From Blepharisma japonicum (lineage: Eukaryota; Ciliophora; Heterotrichea; Heterotrichida; Blepharismidae), in NCBI GenBank assembly GCA_949751835.1, contig CATKHK010000007.1, positions 186,001 to 250,000 of the forward strand: 64,000 bases of DNA, in the 5' to 3' direction. The translations under genes and the position numbers were made by a program. Numbering within the stretch: the first letter of the stretch is position 1; every line of letters begins with the position of its first letter. Under the pieces are notes generated by a model. The model did no database searches and was not told the DNA's origin. It worked only from the letters and a program-made list of their open reading frames with translations. Positions 1 to 10,616 of the stretch are shown piece after piece.

Positions 1-138
1 CAAGGCCAAGAAATAGTCGACAAAAACTATTTTTCAAGTGTTGCCAGTAACTATATCAGCAACAAAAATAACTACTATCGCAAAAACTTCAATGTTGCAT
101 CAGTAGACAGCAAGCATTTAAATCAAGAACTAGAGTAA
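1..138 (+). CDS. C-terminal end of an unrecognised protein (partial)
   Basis: The window opens inside a reading frame that stays open from base 1 to a TAA at 136-138, giving 45 residues rich in Asn, Tyr and Ser. Nothing identifies a family. It is called coding because the frame is uninterrupted, its composition resembles neighbouring genes, and it ends about 90 bases before the next start on the same strand. The 5' part lies outside the window. An accidental open stretch of this length is possible, so confidence is moderate. Confidence 0.5.
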   Translation, partial: QGQEIVDKNYFSSVASNYISNKNNYYRKNFNVASVDSKHLNQELE

Positions 139-226
139 AATTCAGCTTAGAGAGCTTAGTTTTATCAGGTCAAACGTCAACCTAGAAAAACTCTTAAAGT
201 TATTATCATCCAACACCAAAATAACG

Positions 227-874
227 ATGGATGAAGATGTTGTTTTACACTCTTGGGCTGAAAATCCAAAAACAATAGGGACACTTGCAACAATTCAATT
301 AGGGATTTTTGCATCAGACAAGGATATCTCTCATGAAACATCCTTTACAGACGCAATCTTAAAAACAGGAATTGTTGATAAGTTGCTTGAATTCATAAAC
401 AGCCAGGAAAGAGACAAATTTGAAGCAGCTGTGCTTGCAATTAGTTTTCTATCTGAAAATAATGCAGACATTGTTGAAACTCTAATTAAGAAAAATGCCT
501 TGCCGGCATTGATAAGACATATGAGGGATCCAAAAGAAGGTCTTAAAGGGACAGCAGCGTTATGCTGTAGGAATTTATATGTTGCAAGGCCTAGTGTCCA
601 GCAAGAGTTCATCCAAGAGCAAGGTAGCGGCCTTTTAATCAAATTGCTACGATCAGAAGACAGTGTTACAGTTTTCGAAACGATATTAAATCTTTTAGAT
701 CTAATTTTAGACGATGAAGACACCATTCAACAAGACATCAAGCAGCACTTGCAAGGGTTTAACATCGTTGACGAGCTAGACCGAATTATTTTTGTAAATT
801 CTACACAGGACACAACTAGATACGAGCAAGACACAATAAATGAAGCTGTCAAGCTCAAAATGCTATTTAATTAA
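227..874 (+). CDS. Armadillo/HEAT-like repeat protein, 215 aa
   Basis: The product is 215 residues, almost wholly helical, with alternating hydrophobic helices spaced like ARM/HEAT repeats. The stretch from about residue 45 to 170 (motifs such as ALIRHMRD and GLLIKLLR) resembles consecutive ARM repeats, which act as protein-binding scaffolds. The layout recalls the small HSP70 nucleotide-exchange factors Fes1/HspBP1, but that assignment is only a guess. The gene ends 13 bases before the probable RRP42 start on the same strand. No in-frame TGA is present. Confidence 0.75.
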   Translation: MDEDVVLHSWAENPKTIGTLATIQLGIFASDKDISHETSFTDAILKTGIVDKLLEFINSQERDKFEAAVLAISFLSENNADIVETLIKKNALPALIRHMRDPKEGLKGTAALCCRNLYVARPSVQQEFIQEQGSGLLIKLLRSEDSVTVFETILNLLDLILDDEDTIQQDIKQHLQGFNIVDELDRIIFVNSTQDTTRYEQDTINEAVKLKMLFN

Positions 875-887
875 TAACTTTAATAAA

Positions 888-1688
888 ATGCAAAGTGAGA
901 AAAAGTTCATCACAGACGGAATCAAACAAAACTGCAGATGTGACGGCAGAGGCAACTTATCCTCCCGACGAATCAAAATAGAAAAAGGAGTCTGCACACT
1001 TTCTCCTGGAAGTGCTCAGCTTAATATTGAATTGTACTCACCACACATTATATGTGGCTGCAAGCTTGAAATTGGAATTCCTGAAGTTGAAGATGAAGGG
1101 ATTGTCAACTTAAGCATAGAGCTTGCGGGAAAATCGCTAATGACTGATAAAGAAAGGATGAATGAGGTGAAATCTCTTATTGAAATGCTGATGCTTAATT
1201 ATTTTAATAAGAAACAGCTGTGCATTATTCCAGGCCGCAAGTGCTGGAAACTCTTTATTGACGTGGAAATCCTTGACAAGGATGCAAGCAATTTGATAGA
1301 ACATATAAGCTTGACCATAATGTCAGCATTAGAAGATGTGAAAGTTCTAGCCACAGAAGGGATAGTAAATAAAAACACAAAAGAAGAGTATATTGAAATT
1401 CTGGATGGGACAGTTGGTATTAATATTGAAGAGCTGCCAATCATTACGACGGTTTCTCAAATCAATAATAGTTCAGTCCTTGATTTAACTGCTGAAGAAG
1501 AAGGGTGCACAGATAGCTTTCTTCATTTTTCTATTGGCAAGAATGGAGAAATTAAAGGAATTATTAAAGAAAACCCTGGAAGACTTACAGTAGACCAAGT
1601 TCTTTCAGCAGCAAATATCGCAAAAGAAGTTGCTGCACACATATTTAGTGACTTAGGAACAGGATCAATTAGATATAAGCTGAATTAA
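888..1688 (+). CDS. RRP42: Exosome complex component RRP42 (EXOSC7-like)
   Basis: This 266-aa protein has the RNase PH fold of the exosome ring. Near the N-terminus it carries the RRP42 signature: FITDGIKQNCRCDGR at residues 7-21, followed by a Ser/Arg-rich strand and a GSAQ motif. In eukaryotes RRP42 is a structural, non-catalytic ring subunit that supports 3'-5' RNA processing and decay in nucleus and cytoplasm. The frame is also open upstream to an ATG at 840, but that overlaps the previous gene. The ATG at 888 gives the expected family N-terminus and a 13-nt gap. Length is close to the roughly 290 aa of animal EXOSC7. It converges on the next gene, with 3 nt between the stops. Confidence 0.92.
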   Translation: MQSEKKFITDGIKQNCRCDGRGNLSSRRIKIEKGVCTLSPGSAQLNIELYSPHIICGCKLEIGIPEVEDEGIVNLSIELAGKSLMTDKERMNEVKSLIEMLMLNYFNKKQLCIIPGRKCWKLFIDVEILDKDASNLIEHISLTIMSALEDVKVLATEGIVNKNTKEEYIEILDGTVGINIEELPIITTVSQINNSSVLDLTAEEEGCTDSFLHFSIGKNGEIKGIIKENPGRLTVDQVLSAANIAKEVAAHIFSDLGTGSIRYKLN

Positions 1689-1691
1689 AAG

Positions 1692-2231
1692 TTAATTTGA
1701 ATATGTAGTATACGGATAAGGGTGGTATGGAGTTATGACCCTCAGAAAATTGTAAACCCTCGTGACTGTTGATATTTTCCAATCTTCTTCCACTACAAAA
1801 TGGCTTATTTCTGAGTTTTCGACCACACATCGAAAAGCTTTTGACCGCAATCCGAAGGAATCTGTGTAAAATGTTGTGTTTAAATACTGTGAGAGTTTTC
1901 CTTCCCAGTCACTTATAAAAGTCATCTTCTCTTCAAAGTCAACTTCTTCCGCAAAAGTTTGTAAAGTATAAGGATCATTTACAGAGAGTACACAAATTTG
2001 GCTAATTCCGCTGAGGGCTTTTATTTCTTTAAAATATCTGGAATATTCAGGCAGAAATTTCACTAATATAGTGGGAATGAATGCACCGGGGATTCCTAGA
2101 AATAAAGTTTTAGGCTTGAATAGGCGATTTAAGCTTTGTGCCTGCTTGATATCATAGTTGTCTTCAGACCTTTCATAAACAATAATAGGTAGATCCATGG
2201 CTGGGATACTTTTGGCAGCAAGCTTCAACAT
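1692..2231 (-). CDS. Peroxiredoxin-5-like (redoxin fold) protein lacking the peroxidatic cysteine
   Basis: The 179-aa protein aligns by eye with the PRDX5/AhpE-type thioredoxin fold: LFLGIPGAFIPT at residues 43-54, and an SVNDPY strand further on that matches the family SVND. In active PRDX5 proteins the motif reads P-G-A-F-T-P-x-C; here Ile55 occupies the cysteine position. A thiol peroxidase mechanism is therefore unlikely. It could be a pseudoenzyme with a structural or binding role, or use another cysteine. Residues 1-20 are weakly amphipathic but not a clear transit peptide. It lies 23 nt downstream of DIM1 on the same strand. Confidence 0.78.
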   Translation of the reverse strand: MLKLAAKSIPAMDLPIIVYERSEDNYDIKQAQSLNRLFKPKTLFLGIPGAFIPTILVKFLPEYSRYFKEIKALSGISQICVLSVNDPYTLQTFAEEVDFEEKMTFISDWEGKLSQYLNTTFYTDSFGLRSKAFRCVVENSEISHFVVEEDWKISTVTRVYNFLRVITPYHPYPYTTYSN

Positions 2232-2254
2232 AATATGATTATACGAAAATAAAA

Positions 2255-3139
<885 letters not shown>

Positions 3140-3162
3140 TTACAGGTATATTTAACTTAAAA

Positions 3163-3945
3163 ATGGAGAGTACAAGTCCTAGTAGGGATTCCTTTGAGTG
3201 TGGAGTTGTTGAACATCATGGAAGATTTGTAGAAGCCAAAAAACTAAGAAAGCAAGCAGATGATGACGCTAAAAGACTTGCTAATAGAGTAGCCCTTCTC
3301 AGAATTGAAGCTGCAAAAGCTAACAGATTGATCGAAAAGACTCGCGTTAGAGTTTTAGAAGCGAAAGAAGTAAAAATCCGAAACCTGGAAAACCAAATAA
3401 ACAAAGACGAACTTAAAAAAAAACGGCAAAATGAACAAGAAAGGAAAGCTGCCTTCAACCATGAGCTTAGAGAAGAATTTAGTTTAAAAAAGCAAATAGT
3501 TAAAGAATCAGTTTTGACCAAAAAACGAATGTCTGCATCCGCCCAGAGGCAAAGAAGAAAAGATGACTTGGACTGTATAGAGCAGCAGAAAAATGAAACT
3601 GTTTTAACTAAAAGCTTAGTCGCACAAAAAATAAAAAATGAGAAGAAATTAGCGGAAGAAAAAAGGATGAGAATAGAAGCTGAAAAAAAGGCTCAAATGC
3701 GGGCTGAGCTCGAAAAGAAAATTAAGGCAGAAGAAAATGCAAGACTGATGAGAGAGGAAGAAATCGCCAGACTTGAATTAGAAGAAACCGAGCTGATAAG
3801 ACGGCTGCAGAACTCCCAAAACATACAAAAGACCGTTTTTGAAGAACTGAGCATGGCTTTAACAAGCCCATTAGACAGCAGAGTGCTGCTTGATGAGATT
3901 TCTGTTGAGGATATACAAATGCAGAATGAAAATATTGGACAGTAA
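3163..3945 (+). CDS. Charged coiled-coil protein, 260 aa
   Basis: The product is 260 residues, dominated by Lys, Glu, Arg and Ala heptads from about residue 20 to 225, and is almost certainly one long coiled coil. No enzyme motif is visible. Such proteins are common in ciliate cytoskeleton and basal bodies, but nothing here proves that role. The start at 3163 is chosen because the in-frame ATG at 3115 lies inside DIM1. No TGA codons are used. The gene converges with the next one, whose stop begins 7 nt away. Confidence 0.8.
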   Translation: MESTSPSRDSFECGVVEHHGRFVEAKKLRKQADDDAKRLANRVALLRIEAAKANRLIEKTRVRVLEAKEVKIRNLENQINKDELKKKRQNEQERKAAFNHELREEFSLKKQIVKESVLTKKRMSASAQRQRRKDDLDCIEQQKNETVLTKSLVAQKIKNEKKLAEEKRMRIEAEKKAQMRAELEKKIKAEENARLMREEEIARLELEETELIRRLQNSQNIQKTVFEELSMALTSPLDSRVLLDEISVEDIQMQNENIGQ

Positions 3946-3952
3946 GTTAAGT

Positions 3953-5365
3953 TTAAATATAGAGTTTCTTTTTAATTTCTCCAGGGAGGTCTTCAGGAAA
4001 TATCACATTCAGCATCTTCATTATGGTGTGAAGAATCGTAGAGTGGCTTAAAACTGCTTCACACTGTTTTTTAACGTGCAGGTATTCTTCAATTAGCCTT
4101 TTAATTCACTTGTAAACCCTTTCTAAATCAGGTTTGGACTGTAAGGAGTTTGGCTGGGAGTATTTAGATAACAAATTTGTGATCTTTTTGACGAATTTAT
4201 TAGTCTCAAAAGCAGATTTTGAGTCACGAAGCAATTGTTGGCAAGCTTGAACGATGTCTCCTACATTATCTACTTTGAGGAGAAGCATTAGCTGGCCAAG
4301 GATTTTTCGTAGCATAGGATCTGTTTCTGGAAAAAATTTTCAATCTTTTGTAGGGCTTAAAATTCTACTTTTATGGCTTGTGGGAGTTATTGGAGCAGTT
4401 TTATATGCATCTGTATGTCCTTTTTTTGGTGGTTTTTTTGAAACTTCTTGCTTGATGTCTTTAAGCTTTTCAGTTTCTCCTTTTAAAGCTGATTCTTCAT
4501 GCTTTTTTATAGGAGATTTTCTGGATGGTGATTTAGGGATTGAAGTATCTTGAGCTGGGGCATTTTTAGATTGATGGTTCAGTTTGTGATGCAGGCTTTT
4601 ATTTTTGATTTTTAATTTAGAAATTTTTCTTTGATGCATCAGAATTTCTGCCTCCATTGTCAAATTTTTTTCTTTTAAAGCTTGATTTTCTTGCTCTAGT
4701 CTTGATCTTTCAGTTTCACTTTCTTGCAGCTGCCTGACTAAATCATCACTTATATCTCTTGCACGATTTTTATTTCCTTCATCAATAAGTTCTTTAAGTT
4801 TGGCAAAATAATTTATTTCTTGCTGCTTAAGCTTATTTTGCATAATTAAAAGTTCATTAGTCTGTTGATTTAGCATCAGATCTTTATATGCTAATTCCTG
4901 CTTAAGTTTTTCAAGTATTTCTTCAGAATTTATTTTGATCTCAGATTTGTCTTTTCTTTTTATTAACGGTCTTGTTTCAGCTTCTTCTGCATTTATATCT
5001 GTAGGTTCTAATGATCTTGTATATCAAACTGATGATGTAGGATCTTTTGATTTTCCAAATGTTAATTGCCTTCCTAAAGGCTCATCAAATATCTCTGAAT
5101 TTTCGTTTTCTGGGCTATAAGAAACATACACCTGCTTTTTCTCTGGATTTTCTTTATTTTTTTCTTGATTTCCAATAATATCGCTTGCTTTTTTTTTGGA
5201 TTCCTCTTGAGAACTTAAGGAATATAAAGGGGATTTGGAAATAGAATACTCTTGGCTTGAGCTTTGATTTGGGTTGTCCACAATAAAGGAATTCTGGATT
5301 TTTATTAAAGAGTCTTGTATTGACTCAATTCGTGAGCCTACATCATAATCCTTCACTTTTGACAT
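3953..5365 (-). CDS. Coiled-coil protein, 470 aa (three TGA = Trp)
   Basis: Three collinear frames join into one 470-aa protein when the TGAs at 5024, 4340 and 4106 (lowest plus-strand base) are read as Trp. The N-terminal third is Ser/Glu-rich and probably disordered. A coiled coil covers about residues 150-270, then a Lys/Pro-rich linker, then a compact helical C-terminal domain beginning near MLRKILGQLMLLLKV. The C-terminal module loosely recalls centrosomal coiled-coil proteins, but I cannot name a family. It ends with TAA at 3953-3955, convergent with the preceding gene. Confidence 0.8.
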
Positions 5366-5402
5366 TTAAAAATGATTTTATAATTATACAAATCAATTAT
5401 AG

Positions 5403-6275
5403 ATGGTGGATTTGCTGGGATGCACTTTTGTAGCACTTACTTATATGTTTTTGGCATTGGGTGAAGGGATTGTGGTTTTTCAGCTTATTCCTCTGTGATT
5501 TACAAATAATAATGAGTATACTTATGCTGGGATTTTTTGGATGATTATATATAATATATGCGAGATTTTGGCAATTATTTCTCATTTAAAAGCTCTTCTT
5601 GGTGATCCTGGGTACACTCCTTATCTTCAAGTTCCTGATAGCATTCCTCTTGAACGATTGAGATACTGTGATAGATGCAACCAATGAAAACCAGAAAGGA
5701 CTCACCATTGCAGCACATGCCAAAGATGTATACAGAAAATGGACCATCATTGCCCCTGGATAAACAATTGTGTTGGTGCTAAAAACCAAAAATCTTTTGT
5801 CTTATTCCTAATATACGTATTTTTAGTCTGCTTATTTACACTGATAATTATGAGCAGCATTACTTACTGATATTTTACGAGAGCATCAAGAAGAGTAGTA
5901 TCAGGAAGCTTATTTTTGTTTATTAGTAGCGTAATGACTTCCATATTTGCTTTAACCTTTATGCTATTTACTGCTATTATGTTCTGGGAACAGTTATGGG
6001 CAATAATCCACAACCAAACAGAAGTTGAAGAAATGAATCGAAGAATAGCTCCTCAAAAACCAATTTTTGAGAATCTAAAAAATTCTATGGGAACATCTGT
6101 TATTATGTGGTGGAATCCTTTTGTTGAGCCGCCTGAGCCAGATTATATGGAGCCACTTGAAGTTCAGCCGAAAATAGATTCCAGCACATGAATATATTGG
6201 GTTGGATACGCAGTGTGTGGCTGCGTTCTTTTGGCCGTAACATTTATAATTGTCAAAGTGCTATGGATAAAGTAA
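5403..6275 (+). CDS. DHHC-type palmitoyltransferase (zDHHC)
   Basis: The 290-aa integral membrane S-acyltransferase has two N-terminal hydrophobic segments, a Cys-rich domain, then two more membrane segments. The zinc-binding part reads [18 protein letters not shown], and the catalytic motif [12 protein letters not shown] starts at residue 114. The enzyme autoacylates the DHHC cysteine and transfers palmitate to cytosolic cysteines of target proteins. Four in-frame TGAs are read as Trp. One lies inside the conserved C-x2-C-x3-KP-x-R-x-HHC stretch, which shows that TGA is not a stop here. Several window proteins with MG-Cys N-termini are plausible acyltransferase substrates. Size fits the small members of the family. 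Confidence 0.93.
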
Positions 6276-6310
6276 TTTTATGTTATTTAATTGGGCTTAA
6301 ATTATCTAGA

Positions 6311-7630
6311 TTATATCACTCCTAGAGCTCGGTAATCTATCATAGGCTGTGCTCGAGATATTAAATCGTTGACATTGAATCCAGATTGGTAGCTAATATT
6401 TTTTACTGTTGGAGACAGACTTCTTAGGACTGGTGGTGGGCTTTGGCTTGAATATTTTGTTTTAATTTTTGGTGGTATTTTTTTGACTGCTTTAGGTATT
6501 TTTTCAATTGCTCTTAGTGACCTAAGCTTATTTGAAGATGATCTATAATGTTTTTTGTTTAAGTATATTTGGGTATAGCTCAAATTAAGTTGGCCAACTG
6601 ACATAGATCTATTTAATCCGTTTATTGAGCTCATCGAATAGTTGGTAATCATTCTAGGGCTAATTTGAGGATTAAACGTGCATCCTTCAATTTCTCTTTT
6701 TGCAAGTCTTTTTCTTTCAAGTTCTATTTTTTCATGCTTGTATTTTAGCCAAAATTTTCCTCTCTCGAGAACGTCCATTTCTAGCAAATCTGGGGGTTCT
6801 TCATGCTCAAATACTTTTGGTCTTGCTCGAACTGCTTGTCTAAGTTCTTCTATAGACATTCCATGCACTTCGTGAATTTCCTGAGTGTGGCTTTGGCGGT
6901 CTGTTTTAATTTCGTTTGTCCCTCTTGATGTTGGCATTGTTGTTTCTCTTAGAGGGGAGCTGACATCCAATGATTTTTGCAATTTCGCAAAAGATTTTGG
7001 AGAGTTTAATTGAGTTGTATCTGATGGAAACCTGAATACTTTCGTAGGAACAGCTTGCCTTGGAGTAGTGTCTTTAGAGTTTACTGATTTTTCTAATTCC
7101 TTTAACGAGATTTCAGTCTGTTTTGGTCTTGAAATGCTTGAAACTTCATCAAAGGCATTCTGTACGCATTCTTCTGGTTCCTGCTTCAATTTCATTTTTG
7201 AATATCTTGTATTCGAAAGAATTTCCTGAACTTTAGTGGTGTAATTCTTCTCATCTTTTGCCCCCTCTTCTTCCTCTCTTGATAACCTTGTGCTTCATTC
7301 AACAATTTTCCTTGATGTACTGTCAATTTGAGGAACTGGTCTCATATCTTTTACTTCTTCTGCTTGATACTTAATTTTTAACTCAGCCAATCTTGCTTGA
7401 GCTGCTTGATGCTTCTGCATAAGAATTTCCTCAATTTTATAATCAAGTTTTTGAGGTTTTGGCTTTGGCTTGACTTTTTGTGTGTATACAAGAATTTCGC
7501 TGTTCTTTTTTCTTAAGGCTGAATCCTGCAGAAGTCGATCAAAAACATTGCCTTTAGAATAAGATGTTTGGGATTGAATAAAATGAGATGAGTGATTTAG
7601 CTTGTCGTTACATATACGGAAATCATTCAT
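6311..7630 (-). CDS. Unrecognised 439-aa protein with a CTFNPQI motif
   Basis: Two frames join through one TGA at 7295-7297, read as Trp, to give 439 residues. The middle has a helical charged stretch (residues about 300-335) ending in EGCTFNPQISPRM. This TFNP-type motif after a Lys/Arg helix recurs in uncharacterised proteins of ciliates and other flagellated protists. The rest is Ser/Pro/Lys-rich and likely disordered, with short basic segments near the C-terminus. No catalytic motif is seen. It converges with the DHHC gene, 35 nt apart. Confidence 0.78.
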
Positions 7631-7789
7631 TTTCTTTTATAATTTGCTTGAAAAAATTCAAAATGAAATAAATAAAAGACGTGCAATATATATAATAGGG
7701 CAGTTTATTGGATAGTTAATCTAAATTACTCAATTTTTTATCAAGAAATCAATTTTTGATTTTTTTATAATTATTATAAATGTTAAAAT

Positions 7790-8227
7790 TTATCCAGGAG
7801 GCCAGCCTAATTGTCTTCCTCCAATTATATGAAAATGGAGGTGATAGATTGATTGGCAGGCTAATGGACCGTCGTTAATAACTAATCTCCATCCTTCTTC
7901 AAGCTTTTCGTTTCTTGCAATTTCTGCAGCAGCCCACATCATATGCCCAAGTATATCTTTATGCCTTTCTTGAATTTGGCTGAGCCTTGTTAAGCTATCT
8001 CGTACTTTTGGAATTAATAAAATATGAGTAGGAGCTGCTGGGCTTATATCTCTAAATGCTAGCACTTTATCATCTTCATAAACGATATTGGCAGGAATTT
8101 CCTTTCTTGCAATTTTGCCAAATAAAGTATCTTCATGCTCTGCAGGTGGCTTGGCTAATTTTGCTCTGTCGACTTCTGAGAGGCTTCGTGATATTAAATT
8201 GAGCCTGTTAGCTATTCTTGTTATCAT
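7790..8227 (-). CDS. HIT-family nucleotide hydrolase, HINT1/HINT2-like
   Basis: The 145-aa protein has the HINT fold: DTLFGKIARKEIPA near 33-46, the DISPAAPTHIL segment at 60-70, and the histidine triad HLHFH at 129-133 followed by GGRQLGWPPG. These features define the HINT branch, purine nucleoside phosphoramidases that cleave AMP-lysine and aminoacyl-AMP type substrates. The first 25 residues are basic and amphipathic with few acids (MITRIANRLNLISRSL), so mitochondrial targeting as in HINT2 is plausible but unproven. The length and invariant residues argue for an intact enzyme. Confidence 0.93.
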   Translation of the reverse strand: MITRIANRLNLISRSLSEVDRAKLAKPPAEHEDTLFGKIARKEIPANIVYEDDKVLAFRDISPAAPTHILLIPKVRDSLTRLSQIQERHKDILGHMMWAAAEIARNEKLEEGWRLVINDGPLACQSIYHLHFHIIGGRQLGWPPG

Positions 8228-8482
8228 ATTATTTTAAATTAGATATAATCCAATAAATAGATTTCTCATTTCTAGCATAAAATTTATGTTGCTAAATGAG
8301 TTTTAATAATCGAAGTTTAGTTGAGGTTTAACTTAATCAATATTTACGATTAGATGGTGATATAATAATTTAGCTGAATGAATTTTGCAAAATTTAAAAA
8401 TTTTAAAGAGTTTTTTCCAGTTCCATATACCGCTTTAAAAATAATTATTTTTTAACAATATTATTGCTAATAGAACTAAGTT

Positions 8483-8737
8483 TTATAATAAGGTGCAACA
8501 GCTATTTCTTCGCCTTCTTAGCTGCAAAGTATGCCCTTCTCTAATATTTTGCTTATCAAGAGTTGTATTAGGATGGAGTATTCTTCCGTTGTAGATCAAT
8601 TCCAATTCACTTGCTGATATCGTTGTTATTTTAAGCGATATTAAACACATTACATTTTCAATTGTATCATCATAATTTGGATCAACAGTTATGGCCTCAA
8701 ATCCCAAGCTTCTCTCTGGTTCAATAGTAATTCTCAT
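8483..8737 (-). CDS. Ubiquitin-like protein with C-terminal CaaX box (UBL3/MUB-like)
   Basis: This 84-aa protein has a single ubiquitin-like fold (residues 1-75; motif ELIYNGRILHPNTTLDKQNI) followed by RRRRNSCCTLL. It does not end in diglycine. The last four residues, C-T-L-L, form a CaaX box with terminal Leu, which normally directs geranylgeranylation. A basic patch and a second Cys sit just upstream. The same arrangement defines membrane-anchored ubiquitin-fold proteins (UBL3/MUB), which tether partners, including E2 enzymes in plants, to membranes. It is smaller than animal UBL3 (about 117 aa). Membrane anchoring is inferred from the motif. Confidence 0.82.
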   Translation of the reverse strand: MRITIEPERSLGFEAITVDPNYDDTIENVMCLISLKITTISASELELIYNGRILHPNTTLDKQNIREGHTLQLRRRRNSCCTLL

Positions 8738-8824
8738 ATTTTATTACCTTAATAAATTCTTATTATGAAACTATTAAAACTAAAATTAATTTACCCTTTA
8801 TTTACAATAATCATTTCTAATTAT

Positions 8825-9010
8825 TTATTTTCTTAGATTTTCTATAAGAAGCTTATTTCTCCTATTAACCCATGAATTTGTCATGTCCTGAGAGCAGAAT
8901 AAATTATAATCTTCTATCAAAACCAGACTCAATTTAGATTTCAGACTTTCATATCCCTCCCAACACAAATTTAAACAATATTTTAAATTAAAATGAGAAA
9001 GCGACTCCAA
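8825..9010 (-). CDS. Possible small ORF, 61 aa
   Basis: A 61-codon frame on the minus strand has balanced composition with two TGG Trp and several Cys. It matches no family I know. Its only early Met overlaps the first 18 bases of the RING-PHD gene on the other strand, which argues against it. A shorter start inside would leave 19 aa. It is listed because the sequence looks more protein-like than the surrounding AT-rich spacer, but it may be chance. Confidence 0.22.
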   Translation of the reverse strand: MESLSHFNLKYCLNLCWEGYESLKSKLSLVLIEDYNLFCSQDMTNSWVNRRNKLLIENLRK

Positions 9011-9640
9011 AAGAAATCTAAGTCCGAGCCTAAGTATAAAGTATGCGACGCCAATGGAAACTTATTAGTCCGTTGTCTTGTGTGTATAGAAGGCATAGAA
9101 CCCGACATTCCACGCGGTATCATCGATTGCGGTCACGATCAATTTTGCTTTACTTGTATTAAAGATTGGGCTAATGTCACTAATAAATGTCCTCTTTGCA
9201 ATTTACGGTTCTACACAATAAAAGAGCTTAATGGTCAGCAAACAGTTTCAGTCGAAGATAAAGACCAAAAGAAGCCGGAAGTAAACGATCCATTTATTAT
9301 TGAAGTGAGATGCATAAAGTGCGGGTCTGACCTTGATGAAGATATTATGCTTCTTTGTGACGAATGCGACAACGGATTTCATACAAGCTGCATTGGACTC
9401 AAGCAGATACCTGAATTAGACGAATGGTTTTGTGATGAGTGTATAATAGAAAAATCATTAGAAGTCCAAGAAATGCAAAAATTAGCAATGATTAAAGCAG
9501 GAAGAGAAGAAGAAAAAGAAGTTATTGAGCAAGAACCGAAGAAAAGGAAAAGGCTAAGAAAATTAGGAGATGAAATTAAGAAAAACCAAAAGCGTAGAAC
9601 TAGTTCATTTATGGAAAATGTGGAAATTCATTTGAATTAA
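8993..9640 (+). CDS. RING-PHD finger protein (PHRF1-like)
   Basis: The 215-aa protein has a RING finger at residues 28-69 (C-x2-C, then CGHDQFCFTC, then CPLC) and a PHD finger at 107-150 (CIKCG, LLCDECDNGFHTSC, WFCDEC). A Lys/Arg-rich tail (KKRKRLRKL) looks like a nuclear localisation signal. The RING followed closely by PHD matches the N-terminal module of animal PHRF1 and related plant and protist proteins. It is probably a nuclear E3 ubiquitin ligase whose PHD finger may read histone H3 tails. Which lysine state it would bind cannot be told from the sequence. No TGA codons are used. Confidence 0.88.
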   Translation: MRKRLQKKSKSEPKYKVCDANGNLLVRCLVCIEGIEPDIPRGIIDCGHDQFCFTCIKDWANVTNKCPLCNLRFYTIKELNGQQTVSVEDKDQKKPEVNDPFIIEVRCIKCGSDLDEDIMLLCDECDNGFHTSCIGLKQIPELDEWFCDECIIEKSLEVQEMQKLAMIKAGREEEKEVIEQEPKKRKRLRKLGDEIKKNQKRRTSSFMENVEIHLN

Positions 9641-9845
9641 ATTTGAAATTATAAATTTAACGAGAAACACATAATTAACAAATAATAGGTAGACCCTAAA
9701 GTTTTGAAGAAGAGGAGGGAATGTAAAATTATATATTTATTGCTTCATGAGAAGCTTCTAGAATCTTTTATAAAGTAGAATAAAAATTCACTATTTATCA
9801 GCAGATTGTTGATTGCAGCGTATTAATAATTAATTTAAGTGATAA

Positions 9846-10616
9846 ATGGAATCAAAAATCTTTGACTGTACCTTAGATGAATGAATCAGTATAAGACCAG
9901 CCATTATTGACCTCGGAAAATGAAATATCCAAGAAGGTGAAGTTATTGAGTTGAATTACACTTTAAGTGAAAGCAAAAAATGCCTTCTAACATATATAGC
10001 AAATCAAGCCTCTGATCAGTTTGACATAATTATTTGATTCAATATGTGTAGAACTCTAAAAGTTATTGATCTAAAAAATCCTCACAAAGTTCTAATATAC
10101 AGCAGTTTTAATCTCCAAGAATTCATAATTCAAGTTGCGTCACTTTCAAGTTTTTTAAAAGACTCCAAGCTTAGATCTTTGATTATCATTGATTCATATA
10201 ATACTTTTCTCATGCATGATTCAGTAATACATGTAGATAAGGGCAATGCTAATGAAAAGCATAGCAAAGAAGCATTACTTGAGACAGCACTCAGCAGGAA
10301 GCTTCAGCAGATATTAATAAAATTAAAACAAAAATATGGCTCGACCATTATTTTGTGCAGAAAAGAATATTTTCCTAAAAAAGTTTCGAACATTGTTACA
10401 GCTACTGCAAGTTTTACATTTTATGCTAGCATGAGTGAGCTAGAAAAAGGAAAGCTCATTGATTCTAGATACTTTCTGCTGGAGTCTTGCTTTGATGAGA
10501 TAGGAAATATGCTTCACGCTTTAGTGAAACAAGAAAAATCATCTTTTGAGCTAATTATGTTTAGGTATCCAATTGAATGGATTTTTCAAGATGATATTAG
10601 ATATGAGCCATTGTAA
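9846..10616 (+). CDS. Degenerate RecA/RAD51-like protein (XRCC2-like), 256 aa
   Basis: Three in-frame TGAs (Trp) must be read to obtain this 256-aa product. From residue 32 it follows a RecA-like pattern: strand and helix at the Walker A position, a strand with I-I-W-F-N, and a Walker B-like strand SLIIIDSYN at residues 111-119. Helices follow, then a second strand around TIILCRKEYF. The P-loop itself is not recognisable, with no G-x4-GK-S/T. The topology suggests a RAD51 paralogue of the XRCC2 type that has lost ATP binding. This is inference from pattern; a structure prediction could overturn it. Confidence 0.5.

Noticed and set aside
840-887. Upstream in-frame ATG extending RRP42 by 16 residues
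   Set aside because: It overlaps the preceding gene and adds residues not matching the family N-terminus.
5397-5789. Two minus-strand ORFs (62 and 67 aa)
   Set aside because: They overlap the DHHC palmitoyltransferase on the plus strand, which has clear catalytic motifs.
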